Source of the DNA: Anaerolineales bacterium
Lineage (GTDB): Bacteria; Chloroflexota; Anaerolineae; 4572-78; J111
Direction of reading: 5' to 3'
DNA: 64,000 bases
NCBI GenBank assembly: GCA_015075185.1
Contig: JABTUW010000002.1
Location: 682,001 to 746,000 of the forward strand
The notes beneath the pieces were generated by a model. The model was not told the DNA's origin. It searched no databases and saw only the letters and a program-made list of their open reading frames with translations. This document shows, one piece after another, positions 52,730 through 59,994 of this stretch. Both the position numbers and the translations under genes were made by a program. Numbering within the stretch: the first letter of the stretch is position 1; every line of letters starts with the position of its first letter.

Positions 52730-53485
52730 TCATTCACGGATGACGGTAATACCCAGGCGGTGGTAAGGCTCCAGCAGGTCTTCAGGCACGCCCGGCTCCG
52801 TAACCAGGTGGGTTAAATCGGTCAGCGGCCCGACGGTGTACGTTGCTGCCGTGCCCAGTTTCTCCATCGAAGCCAGGGCCACCACCTCGGCCGCGCTGGC
52901 GATGATGGCCCGCTTGACGTAAGCCTCTTCCAAATCCGGCACGGTAATACCCATCTCAGGATGGAGACTGCAAATACCCAACATGCACAGATCAGCCCGG
53001 GTCATGCGGACCATTTCCAGAGCCACCGCGCCTATCGTCGCCGGAGAAGTTTTATAAAGCCGACCCCCAATAACAATGACCTCAATCGTGGGATGCGTGG
53101 CCAGGGCCAGCGCAATTGGCGGGCTGTTGGTGACAACCGTCGCCCGTAAGTCAGCCGGCAAATGCTGCGCCACTTGCAGCGTCGTCGTCCCTCCATCCAG
53201 GATGATCACCTGCCCATCCTGCACCAGTTGGACGGCCGCGCGGGCAATCGCGGCTTTGGCCGATGCCGCCTGTGTTTGCCTGACCACATAGCTGGCTGTT
53301 GCCGGCGAACTGGGCAGCGCCCCTCCGTGGACGCGCTGGAGCAGGCCCGCCTCAGCCAGCTTGCGCAAGTCGCGGCGGATGGTATCCTCCGAGACATCCA
53401 GGGCCGCGCTAAGTTCCGAGGCGACCACCTTGCCTTCCCGGTGCAGGGCCGCCAGGATGTACTGCTGCCGTTCGGCGGTTAACAT
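52730..53485 (-). CDS. DeoR-family transcription regulator
   Basis: About 251 residues. The N-terminal winged helix-turn-helix is clear (MLTAERQQYILAALHREG, then the recognition segment VSEDTIRRDLRKLAEAG), followed by RVHGGALP, typical of DeoR. The C-terminal sugar-phosphate-sensing domain contains IILDGGTTTLQVAQHL and VVTNSPPIALAL. DeoR proteins repress sugar operons and release on binding a phosphorylated sugar. The ATG at 53485 is chosen as the usual DeoR start, though an ATG at 53515 is in frame. It is divergent from two MFS genes and likely controls them through the palindrome at 53604. Confidence 0.92.
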   Translation of the reverse strand: MLTAERQQYILAALHREGKVVASELSAALDVSEDTIRRDLRKLAEAGLLQRVHGGALPSSPATASYVVRQTQAASAKAAIARAAVQLVQDGQVIILDGGTTTLQVAQHLPADLRATVVTNSPPIALALATHPTIEVIVIGGRLYKTSPATIGAVALEMVRMTRADLCMLGICSLHPEMGITVPDLEEAYVKRAIIASAAEVVALASMEKLGTAATYTVGPLTDLTHLVTEPGVPEDLLEPYHRLGITVIRE

Positions 53486-53546
53486 CAAGCTGCGTTCTTC
53501 TACGTGTTTGTGCATTTTTTTACTTGTTTTTACGTCAAATGATGGC

Positions 53547-53575
53547 TTGACACTGCACGATTATGCGGTTATAAT
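53547..53575 (+). promoter_or_regulatory. consensus sigma70 promoter for the MFS genes
   Basis: A perfect TTGACA (53547-53552) and a perfect TATAAT (53570-53575) are exactly 17 bases apart; transcription should start near 53582, well before the MFS start at 53725. Confidence 0.88.
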
Positions 53576-53603
53576 CGGGATAATGCAAATTTATAGCACC
53601 ATT

Positions 53604-53617
53604 TTGACGATTGTCAA
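53604..53617. promoter_or_regulatory. candidate DeoR operator TTGAC-GATT-GTCAA
   Basis: A perfect inverted repeat with a four-base centre, TTGAC and GTCAA, placed about 25 bases after the expected transcript start. A repressor bound there would block transcription. That the DeoR protein binds it is inferred from position. Confidence 0.5.
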
Positions 53618-53627
53618 CTCTCAAAAA

Positions 53628-53679
53628 GGAAGATTGGATGGCTGGATGGCTGGAAATATAGCTGGTCCTCCAATCTTCC
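53628..53679 (+). other. leader hairpin GGAAGATTGG/CCAATCTTCC
   Basis: Perfect 10-base arms (53628-53637 and 53670-53679) around a loop that carries a tandem GGATGGCT repeat. It lies in the 5' leader of the MFS gene and would be transcribed. It may be a regulatory RNA structure or simply part of the heptad-like repeat class. Confidence 0.45.
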
Positions 53680-53724
53680 AACCTTCCGAAATGTTCAATA
53701 GCTGTGTAAAATCACCTGATAAAA

Positions 53725-54933
53725 ATGAATTCAGCTACCGCAAGCATGTTTAATCGTGATCGCCTCACCTGGATGGCCTACTTCCTGTTGGCCTATTACG
53801 CCTACACTCAGGCCGCGCTCGGCCCGTTGATGCCCTTTCTGCGCAGCGAGCTTACCCTGAATTATACGGTGGCCGGTCTGCACCTCAGCGCCTTTGCCTT
53901 GGGTATGATTGGCGCCGGTCTAACCACCGACCGCCTAGCCCGCCGTTGGGGTAGGTGGGTTATCTTCTGGGGCGGTGGTCTGGGCATGGCCCTCGGCGCG
54001 CTGGGCTTAACCCTCGGCCACCAGGCCTCCTTGACCATTGGCAGCATTTTTGGGATGGGCTACCTGGGCACACTACTCCTGATCCTGATCCAGACCACCC
54101 TCTCCGATCATCACGGCGAGCAGCGGGTGATTCCCTTAACCGAGTCTAATGTTGGCTCCGCTTTTGCCGCCACACTGGCCCCGGTGGTGGTCGGCAGCTT
54201 TGAGCGCTGGGGCCTCGGCTGGCGCTGGGCAATGGCGCTGGCCGTTCTGGCCTTTGCCTGGCTGGCGCTGTGCTTCCACAGCGAACTTTTGCCTGCCGCT
54301 AAAGCGGCAACAACGCGCTCTCGAACCACCAGCCAACCCTTACCGCTTGTTTTTTGGGCTTACTGGTTGGTCATTTACCTGGGCGTGTCTATTGAATGGT
54401 GTCTCATCTTTTGGGGCGCTGACTTTCTAGAGAAGGTTATTGGGTTGAGCCAAGTCAACGCCGCGACGATGATGAGTGTCTTTTTTGTGGCCATGGTGGT
54501 CGGGCGTTTTGTGGGCAGCCGCTTGAGCCGAGTGTTTCCCAGCGCCCCCCTCCTGCTCGTCGCCGGGGGGATTACAGTGATCGGGTTTCCCATCTTCTGG
54601 CTGGCTCGTCTGGCCCCACTCAATCTCGCTGGGTTATTTATCGCCGGGCTGGGCGTGGCCAATCTGTTTCCCTTAACCCTCTCGGTAGCTCTGGGCGTAG
54701 TTCCGGCGCAGGCCGATACTGCCAGTGCCCGCGCTTCGATGGGTGGGGGCTTAGCCATCCTGATTGCCCCCCTAGCCTTAGGCTGGGTGGCCGACCATTG
54801 GGGTATTCAAAATGCTTACGGCATTGTGGCGGTGCTCGCCGCTATGGCCGCAGGCATCATCTTTTTGGCCAATCGCCTGGCCGCGCGCCGCTACGCCGCC
54901 CTGGTCGACGTGACACTGCTCACGTCAGAATAA
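53725..54933 (+). CDS. MFS transporter
   Basis: A 402-residue membrane carrier with about twelve hydrophobic segments. The loop 2-3 motif reads GLTTDRLARRWGRW (about 57-70), the usual G-x-x-x-D-R-x-G-R-R/W type of the major facilitator superfamily. It lies in a carbohydrate region next to a DeoR regulator, so it is a candidate sugar or sugar-derivative carrier, but the substrate is not readable. The ATG at 53725 is used; another at 53746 is possible and neither has a strong ribosome site. A second, different MFS carrier follows after 121 bases. Confidence 0.88.
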   Translation: MNSATASMFNRDRLTWMAYFLLAYYAYTQAALGPLMPFLRSELTLNYTVAGLHLSAFALGMIGAGLTTDRLARRWGRWVIFWGGGLGMALGALGLTLGHQASLTIGSIFGMGYLGTLLLILIQTTLSDHHGEQRVIPLTESNVGSAFAATLAPVVVGSFERWGLGWRWAMALAVLAFAWLALCFHSELLPAAKAATTRSRTTSQPLPLVFWAYWLVIYLGVSIEWCLIFWGADFLEKVIGLSQVNAATMMSVFFVAMVVGRFVGSRLSRVFPSAPLLLVAGGITVIGFPIFWLARLAPLNLAGLFIAGLGVANLFPLTLSVALGVVPAQADTASARASMGGGLAILIAPLALGWVADHWGIQNAYGIVAVLAAMAAGIIFLANRLAARRYAALVDVTLLTSE

Positions 54934-55010
54934 TTTAGAGGATATGCACGGGGCTTTGGCACATCGCCAACCATGAAAAGGTAGCAAAGTAGCAAGTGTA
55001 TAATTTCCCC

Positions 55011-55031
55011 GTCTACTGTCTACCGTCTACT
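55011..55031 (+). repeat. short heptanucleotide array GTCTACY
   Basis: GTCTACT, GTCTACC and GTCTACT, three perfect-phase units, lie between the two MFS genes, 24 bases before the second start. AAGGTAGC and AAAGTAGC units lie just upstream (54978-54993). It resembles the arrays inside the glycosyltransferase at 36134. Confidence 0.65.
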
Positions 55032-55054
55032 ATTTTCGAGGAGTCATCTAACCT

Positions 55055-56254
55055 ATGGGCACAACTTTTTCCAAAGAAGCGACCGACCTAGATACCGGAC
55101 GCATGTCCAAAACAGCCGCCTATTACCTGGCTTTTGTCGCCCTGGGGCTGACCAGCGCAACCCTGGGGCCAACCCTGCCAGCCCTGGCCGAAAATACCCG
55201 TACTCACCTGCGTGAGATCAGTTTTTTGTTCACCGCACGTTCTCTGGGCTATTTGATTGGCTCTTTTTTTGGCGGCCGTCTCTACGACACCAAAGCGGGC
55301 CACCCGGTGATGGCCGTCATGCTGCTCGGCATGGCCCTGGCCCTGATATTAATTCCCACCCTATCGCTGCTGTGGCTGCTGACCGCTGTTTTGCTGCTAT
55401 TAGGTGTGGTCGAAGGCGCGCTGGATGTCGGCGGTAACACGCTGTTGGTCTGGGTGCATCGCCACCTGGTGGGGCCGTATATGAACGGCTTGCACTTTTT
55501 CTTTGGGATTGGCGCGTTTCTGACCCCGCTGATTGTCGCTCAGACGGTGCTGCTGAGCGGCGATATTACCTGGGCGTATTGGGCGCTGGCCCTGCTGGTT
55601 GCCCCGGTGGCCTTGTGGCTGCTCCGCCTGCCCAGTCCGGCTGCACAAAAAGTGGCCAAAGGTGGACCAGCGGGACAGGTCAATCACCGCCTGGTCGCCT
55701 TGATTGTCGTGTTCTTCTTTTTGTACGTCGGAGCCGAAGTTGCCTTTGGCGGCTGGATCTTTACCTACGCCGTCGAGCTAAACGTGGCGAGCGAAGCTGT
55801 CGCCGCTTACCTGACCTCGGGCTTTTGGGGCGCGCTGACCATCGGGCGGCTGCTGGCCATCCCGATTGCCGCCCGGGTCAGGCCGCGCTATATGCTGCTG
55901 GCCGACCTGATCGGCTGCGTGGTCAGCGTCGGTCTCGTTTTGCTCTGGCCCGGCTCGCTGGCAGTCGTTTGGCTGGGCACGCTGGGCGTGGGCCTGTCTA
56001 TGGCCTCTATTTTTCCCACCACCATCTCCCTGGCCGAGCGCCGCATGACCGTTACCGGCCAGGTGACCGGCTGGTTCTTTGTGGGGGCCAGCGCCGGCGG
56101 CATGGTCTTGCCCTGGTTGATCGGCCAATTTTTCGAGGGGGTTGGCCCGCAGGTGGTCATGATGGTCCTTTGGGTTGACCTGGCCCTGGCCCTGGGAGTC
56201 CTGCTGGTGCTCATTTCCCATTCGACCCGCGCTGTAATCAAGGTAGAGGAGTAA
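55055..56254 (+). CDS. second MFS transporter, sugar-type
   Basis: A 399-residue MFS carrier with about twelve hydrophobic segments. GSFFGGRLYDTKAGHPVM (about 69-86) is the loop motif, and VVEGALDVGGNTLLVWVH is a conserved segment often seen in sugar-transporting MFS members. GAGGAG is 11 bases before the ATG. The HAD gene follows after only six bases, so the two are co-transcribed; a sugar substrate that is phosphorylated inside the cell would suit a beta-phosphoglucomutase-like partner. That link is inference. Confidence 0.87.
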   Translation: MGTTFSKEATDLDTGRMSKTAAYYLAFVALGLTSATLGPTLPALAENTRTHLREISFLFTARSLGYLIGSFFGGRLYDTKAGHPVMAVMLLGMALALILIPTLSLLWLLTAVLLLLGVVEGALDVGGNTLLVWVHRHLVGPYMNGLHFFFGIGAFLTPLIVAQTVLLSGDITWAYWALALLVAPVALWLLRLPSPAAQKVAKGGPAGQVNHRLVALIVVFFFLYVGAEVAFGGWIFTYAVELNVASEAVAAYLTSGFWGALTIGRLLAIPIAARVRPRYMLLADLIGCVVSVGLVLLWPGSLAVVWLGTLGVGLSMASIFPTTISLAERRMTVTGQVTGWFFVGASAGGMVLPWLIGQFFEGVGPQVVMMVLWVDLALALGVLLVLISHSTRAVIKVEE

Positions 56255-56260
56255 TAAACG

Positions 56261-56992
56261 ATGTCCTACGAAGCAATTCTGTTTGATATGGATGGGGTGA
56301 TCATTGACACCCATCACGCTGTCACCGAATTCTGGCAAATCTTGGCTAACGAGCAGCGGATACGGTTGACGGAAGCCGATTTTCAGCAGCACATCTACGG
56401 CTGCTCCCTCAACCACACCTTTGACACGCTGTTTCCGCAGCTTACCGCGCAGCAGCGACAGGTGATTCTTGACCGGATGGAAGTGTATGAGCTTAATTTA
56501 ACCTACACCGCTATACCCGGCGCTGTCGCGCTTCTGCGGGCGTTGAAACAAGCTGGCGTGCCCACCGCGCTGGTGACCAGCGCCTTTCCCTGGAAAGTGG
56601 AGCTGGTTATCCGCCAATTAGGGCTGGCCGGTCTGTTTAAGACCCTGGTGACCGCCGCCGACATCCAGCGCGGCAAACCCCACCCCGACGGCTATTTGTT
56701 AGGAGCGCAGCGCTTGCAGTTACCTCCTCAGCGCTGCCTCGTCTTTGAAGACGCCGTCAGCGGCGTCCAGGCGGCAGTGGGGGCCGAGGCAGCCTGTGTC
56801 GGCGTGCGCCCGCCTGAAACGGCGGCGGCGCTGGTGACCGCCGGAGCGTTCCACACCATCCCTGACTTCACGGCTGTTACCTTACAAGTTGGCGCTAACA
56901 ATGGCCGCCCGGCAGCAGTTTATCTTCAGGATGGAACGGGGTTGAGCTTGCCCCTGCTGGCCAGCCTGGCGCCGGATTTAGCCAGGGCGTGA
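56261..56992 (+). CDS. HAD hydrolase, beta-phosphoglucomutase-like
   Basis: A 243-residue HAD phosphohydrolase of the beta-phosphoglucomutase subfamily. Motif I has Asp9 and Asp11 (LFDMDGVI), motif II is LVTSAFPWKVE, the lysine is in RGKPHPDGYL, and motif IV is VFEDAVSGVQAA. Members either move phosphate on sugars or remove it. Placed directly behind an MFS carrier in a carbohydrate locus, a role on a sugar phosphate is likely. The C-terminal ~45 residues go beyond the usual length and show no motif. Confidence 0.9.
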   Translation: MSYEAILFDMDGVIIDTHHAVTEFWQILANEQRIRLTEADFQQHIYGCSLNHTFDTLFPQLTAQQRQVILDRMEVYELNLTYTAIPGAVALLRALKQAGVPTALVTSAFPWKVELVIRQLGLAGLFKTLVTAADIQRGKPHPDGYLLGAQRLQLPPQRCLVFEDAVSGVQAAVGAEAACVGVRPPETAAALVTAGAFHTIPDFTAVTLQVGANNGRPAAVYLQDGTGLSLPLLASLAPDLARA

Positions 56993-57046
56993 TGGCTTTT
57001 TGCCTCTCCTCTGCATCAGAGTACAATTCGACCAGGAAAACCCGTT

Positions 57047-57838
57047 ATGACTCCCCACAACCGTGTTGTCATCCTGACCGGCGCGACGCAGGGCATTGGC
57101 CGGATAACGGCTTACACCCTGGCTCAGGCCGGCTGCACGCTGGCCCTGGCCGCCCGCACCGCCGAGACGCTCCAAACGCTCGCCGCCGAGCTGCGCCAGG
57201 CGGGGCACACCGCCGCTGCTTTCCCGACCGATATGGGAGATACGGCTCAAGCGGCCGACCTGGCCCGCAAGACTGCGGCAGCTTTTGGCAAGATTGACGT
57301 GGTGGTTAATAATGCGGGTATCGGCGTGCGCGACCGCGTCCTCGATTTGCAGGAGGCTGAGGCCCGCCGGGTGATGGAGGTCAATTACTTTGGGCCGCTG
57401 GCCCTGATTCAGGCGGCCCTGCCCACCCTTAAAGCCAACCCGGAAGGCGGGCTGATTATCAATGTCTCCTCGATTGTGGGCCGGCGGGCCATGCCGGGGA
57501 TTGGCGGGTACTCCGCCAGCAAAGCCGCCCTGGAGAAGCTGGCCGAAAGTCTCCGCCTCGAAGTGAGAGGCGATAATATTCGGGTCAGCACGGTTTATCC
57601 GGGCGTCACCGTGACCCGTTTTAACGATAACTCCCTGGGTAGCAGCCAGCATGGCCGGGGCCGGGTCCAGGGCGTGCCGCCGGAGCGAGTCGCCCAGGCC
57701 ATCTTAAATACGATCCGCCGCGAGCAGCGCGATGTCTTTATCACCCTCTTTGACCGCGCCTTTGTCACCGCCAGCACCCTCTGGCCGGGGTTGATGGATT
57801 GGTTATTGAGAGGCTATCTCAGACAGGATCGTAGGTAG
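57047..57838 (+). CDS. short-chain dehydrogenase/reductase
   Basis: A 263-residue classical SDR. The cofactor motif TGATQGIG (11-18), NNAG near 90, and the catalytic Tyr155-x-x-x-Lys159 (YSASK) with an upstream Ser (NVSS) are all present. It should oxidise or reduce a hydroxy/keto group with NAD(P). It follows the HAD gene by 54 bases and may belong to the same transcript. The substrate is unknown. Confidence 0.93.
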   Translation: MTPHNRVVILTGATQGIGRITAYTLAQAGCTLALAARTAETLQTLAAELRQAGHTAAAFPTDMGDTAQAADLARKTAAAFGKIDVVVNNAGIGVRDRVLDLQEAEARRVMEVNYFGPLALIQAALPTLKANPEGGLIINVSSIVGRRAMPGIGGYSASKAALEKLAESLRLEVRGDNIRVSTVYPGVTVTRFNDNSLGSSQHGRGRVQGVPPERVAQAILNTIRREQRDVFITLFDRAFVTASTLWPGLMDWLLRGYLRQDRR

Positions 57839-57891
57839 TACGTAACAAGTTACAAGATAACTTTCATATAAACCTCAGGAGTTTTCTTAAC

Positions 57892-57940
57892 CGCACCCTT
57901 CGATACGCGCTCCACTTTGTTCCGCGCTACTCAGGATGCG
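57892..57940. repeat. dispersed palindrome CGCACCCTTCGATACG, copy 2
   Basis: Starts with CGCACCCTTCGATACG, the same 16 bases as the element at 28858, and ends with AGGATGCG, a near-inverse of its start. The centre differs from copy 1 while the ends are kept. Confidence 0.65.
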
Positions 57941-57948
57941 ATCAGGAG

Positions 57949-58005
57949 CCAAAAATCATCCTGACGCGAAGCGGGCATTAGCCCGTATCGAAGGATGATT
58001 TTTGG
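57949..58005. repeat. palindrome with CCAAAAATCATCCT arms
   Basis: Perfect 14-base arms CCAAAAATCATCCT (57949-57962) and AGGATGATTTTTGG (57992-58005) enclose 29 bases. The loop end CGTATCGAAGG can also pair with the start of the preceding element, so the two may fold together. Confidence 0.7.
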
Positions 58006-58056
58006 TAAAATGTCGAACTTGGTTATAAGGTTTTGAGTCGCTGAAGCTCCACTATC

Positions 58057-58125
58057 GGACGCGGATTAAACGGATCGAACGGATTTAAGTCATTTTTATC
58101 CGAAAAATCCGTCGAATCCGCGTCC
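58057..58125. repeat. palindrome with GGACGCGGATT arms
   Basis: GGACGCGGATT (58057-58067) and AATCCGCGTCC (58115-58125) are perfect inverted arms; inner CGGATTT/AAATCCG pairing extends them. From general knowledge, sequences like AATCCGCGTCC are common repeat words in several bacterial phyla. Confidence 0.7.
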
Positions 58126-58183
58126 CATTTCCCACGAGTTTTACTTGGTAGGTCATCTAAGTACAAGCAAATAAATTACGCGG

Positions 58184-58247
58184 GATTCGTAGTGACGACT
58201 TTAGTCGTTTGGAGGTTGGTTAAGCGACTGAAGTCGCCACTACAAAT
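58184..58247. repeat. palindrome GTAGTGACGACTTTAGTCG
   Basis: Arms GTAGTGACGACTTTAGTCG (58189-58207) and CGACTGAAGTCGCCACTAC (58225-58243) match at 17 of 19 positions, with GATTC/AAATC at the outer ends. The arms contain the smaller palindrome CGACTTTAGTCG. Similar GTAGTGGCGACTTCAGTCG words are known as dispersed repeats. Confidence 0.7.
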
Positions 58248-58339
58248 CTTCAAAACTTTTTTGTTGGTACTTACAGATAAAACGGAATACGCAACACGCG
58301 AGAAGTATTACCCTTCGCGTTTTCTCTGGAAAGGACCCT

Positions 58340-59176
58340 ATGATTTTCGATTACGCTGTCGTCAACGGCCAATTGCTGCCGTTGGAGCAGGCTCAAATTT
58401 CGTTATTCAACAAGGCTTACTTTTCCAGCTTTGGGGTGTATGAGTCGGTCAAAGTGGACCAGGGCCGCCCCTTTTACCTGGAAGAGCATCTGCGCCGCCT
58501 CCACAAATCGGCGGCCATGCTGGAATTGGAGCTGGGCGCGGATGTCCCGACCCTGGCCCACTGGGCAGCATCGCTCTGCCAGCTCGACCCCCAAGCCACC
58601 TGGAATTTGAGAATTCTGGCCCTTGGCCCGATGGAAGCCGGAGGTCAGCCCATCATCGGCATGCAGCCTGAACCCCTGGCCACTTATCCCGCCGCTTTTT
58701 ACGAAAGCGGCGCCGGCGCTGTTCTTTATGAAGGCCAGCGCGCTTTGCCCCGCTGTAAAAGCCTCAACACCCTGGTCAACACCCTGGCCCGGCGAGCAGC
58801 CACCCAGGTCGGCGCTTTAGAGGGGCTGCTCCACCACCACGGCTACTTAACCGAAGGCTCGCGCAGCAATTTGTTTGTCGTCCGCCAGGGGCAACTGCTG
58901 ACCCCGCCGGAGACAGAAATCCTCTCCGGCATCACCCGCGACATCATCGCGCATGTCATGAGGGAGACTGCTTATCCCGTCACCGAAGCGCCGCTGACGA
59001 TAGACTTATCATTATACGAAGAAATCTTCATCAGCAGCACCAGCATGCACATCATGCCGATCACCCGGATTGGAAGCGTCCCCATTGGCGAGGGCCGGGT
59101 GGGGCCGGTCACGCGGCTGGCGATAGAGCGCTTTGCCCGGCATTACCGGCGGGTCATGAGCGAGCCGCGAGGCTGA
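58340..59176 (+). CDS. class IV aminotransferase (branched-chain / ADC-lyase type)
   Basis: A 278-residue fold-type IV PLP enzyme. The PLP lysine is Lys140 (CKSLNTLVNTLARR), and the signature LTEGSRSNLFVVRQGQLLTP and SGITRDII follow. Family members include branched-chain aminotransferase (ilvE), D-amino-acid transaminase and aminodeoxychorismate lyase (pabC); features here do not separate them, so no symbol is given. AAAGGA is eight bases before the ATG. The small membrane hydrolase gene follows after three bases. Confidence 0.9.
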   Translation: MIFDYAVVNGQLLPLEQAQISLFNKAYFSSFGVYESVKVDQGRPFYLEEHLRRLHKSAAMLELELGADVPTLAHWAASLCQLDPQATWNLRILALGPMEAGGQPIIGMQPEPLATYPAAFYESGAGAVLYEGQRALPRCKSLNTLVNTLARRAATQVGALEGLLHHHGYLTEGSRSNLFVVRQGQLLTPPETEILSGITRDIIAHVMRETAYPVTEAPLTIDLSLYEEIFISSTSMHIMPITRIGSVPIGEGRVGPVTRLAIERFARHYRRVMSEPRG

Positions 59177-59179
59177 GTC

Positions 59180-59620
59180 ATGCAAATCCCCGGACACCTG
59201 GCCGTAGCCGTGGCCGAGTCGAATCTGCCCATGTTCCAGCGCGGGCCGCGGCGGCTGCTCATCCCACTGTTCCTGGCCAGCCTTTTCCCCGACATCGTGG
59301 ATAAAAGCATCGGCTATATCTTCCACGCTATGCCCAATGGGCGGCACTTTGCCCACAACCTGTTCAGCCTGCTGGGGCTGTCGCTGCTGGCGGGCCTTAT
59401 TTTTGGCCCGGCCGGCGGCTGGGCCTGGTTCTGCGGCCACCTCGGCCACCTCCTGGCCGACAGCGGCAGAATGGTACCCTGGTTTTTTCCCCTCAAAAAA
59501 TACCCCTTCCAAAAGGGCCGTCTCAAGTTTGATCCAATCCAACTGCTGCAAGAGACAGTAATTTTGCTCCTGGTCCTCATCTTTAGCCGAAAACGTGACT
59601 TCTTTCACAAAAGGGATTGA
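59180..59620 (+). CDS. small membrane-bound metal-dependent hydrolase-like protein
   Basis: A 146-residue protein with three hydrophobic segments. It resembles the YdjM/DUF457 group of membrane hydrolases: PGHLAVA at the start, LFPDIVDK near 38, RHFAHNL near 58 and GHLGHLLADS near 88 give the His/Asp set expected of a metal site. The function of the group is poorly known. It is coupled to the aminotransferase by a three-base gap. Confidence 0.72.
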   Translation: MQIPGHLAVAVAESNLPMFQRGPRRLLIPLFLASLFPDIVDKSIGYIFHAMPNGRHFAHNLFSLLGLSLLAGLIFGPAGGWAWFCGHLGHLLADSGRMVPWFFPLKKYPFQKGRLKFDPIQLLQETVILLLVLIFSRKRDFFHKRD

Positions 59621-59671
59621 ACTCCGCCCGATTCGGTGATATACTGCTTGCAAAGCCAGGATTTACGCAGT

Positions 59672-59778
59672 CATGTCATTTCGAGCGACGATAGGAGCGA
59701 GAAATCCCTTAAAACTGCTCTTGCAAGACGAGGTATCAAGGATTTCTCCCTCCGCTCCGCTCCGGTCGAAATGACATG
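59672..59778. repeat. palindrome CATGTCATTTCGA...TCGAAATGACATG
   Basis: Perfect 13-base arms (59672-59684 and 59766-59778), plus inner GAAATCC/GGATTTC pairing (59701-59707 and 59740-59746), form a 107-base element rich in AGCGA/CGCTCC words. From general knowledge this is a common type of dispersed bacterial repeat. It occupies a third of the gap before the next gene; the remainder of the gap shows no clear signal. Confidence 0.75.
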
Positions 59779-59994
59779 CTCGGGCTTACCGTGTAACTCT
59801 TGTCAAAGCAAGACGCCCGCACCGCTCCAGCTTCCTCAAGCCCCGGCGCAAGCATCTTCCTGAACCCGCTCCTATCGTCATGCCATCAGGAGGGCACCAT
59901 ATCGAACCAATTTTGGCTAAAATCATCCGTCTCGCGACGCCAGTCAACCCCTGACTCCCAACAAAACGGCAGTGGAGCGCAAAATCCCCCGATT

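Larger units (their letters stand above)
57839..58339. other. 500-base intergenic cluster of palindromic repeats
   Basis: No coding frame is supported here. The stretch consists mainly of four palindromic elements in a row (57892-57940, 57949-58005, 58057-58125 and 58184-58247), listed separately, with short A/T-rich spacers. A region of this kind between co-directional genes may be a landing place for repeats, or a set of transcribed hairpins. A promoter for the next gene is not obvious. Confidence 0.6.
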
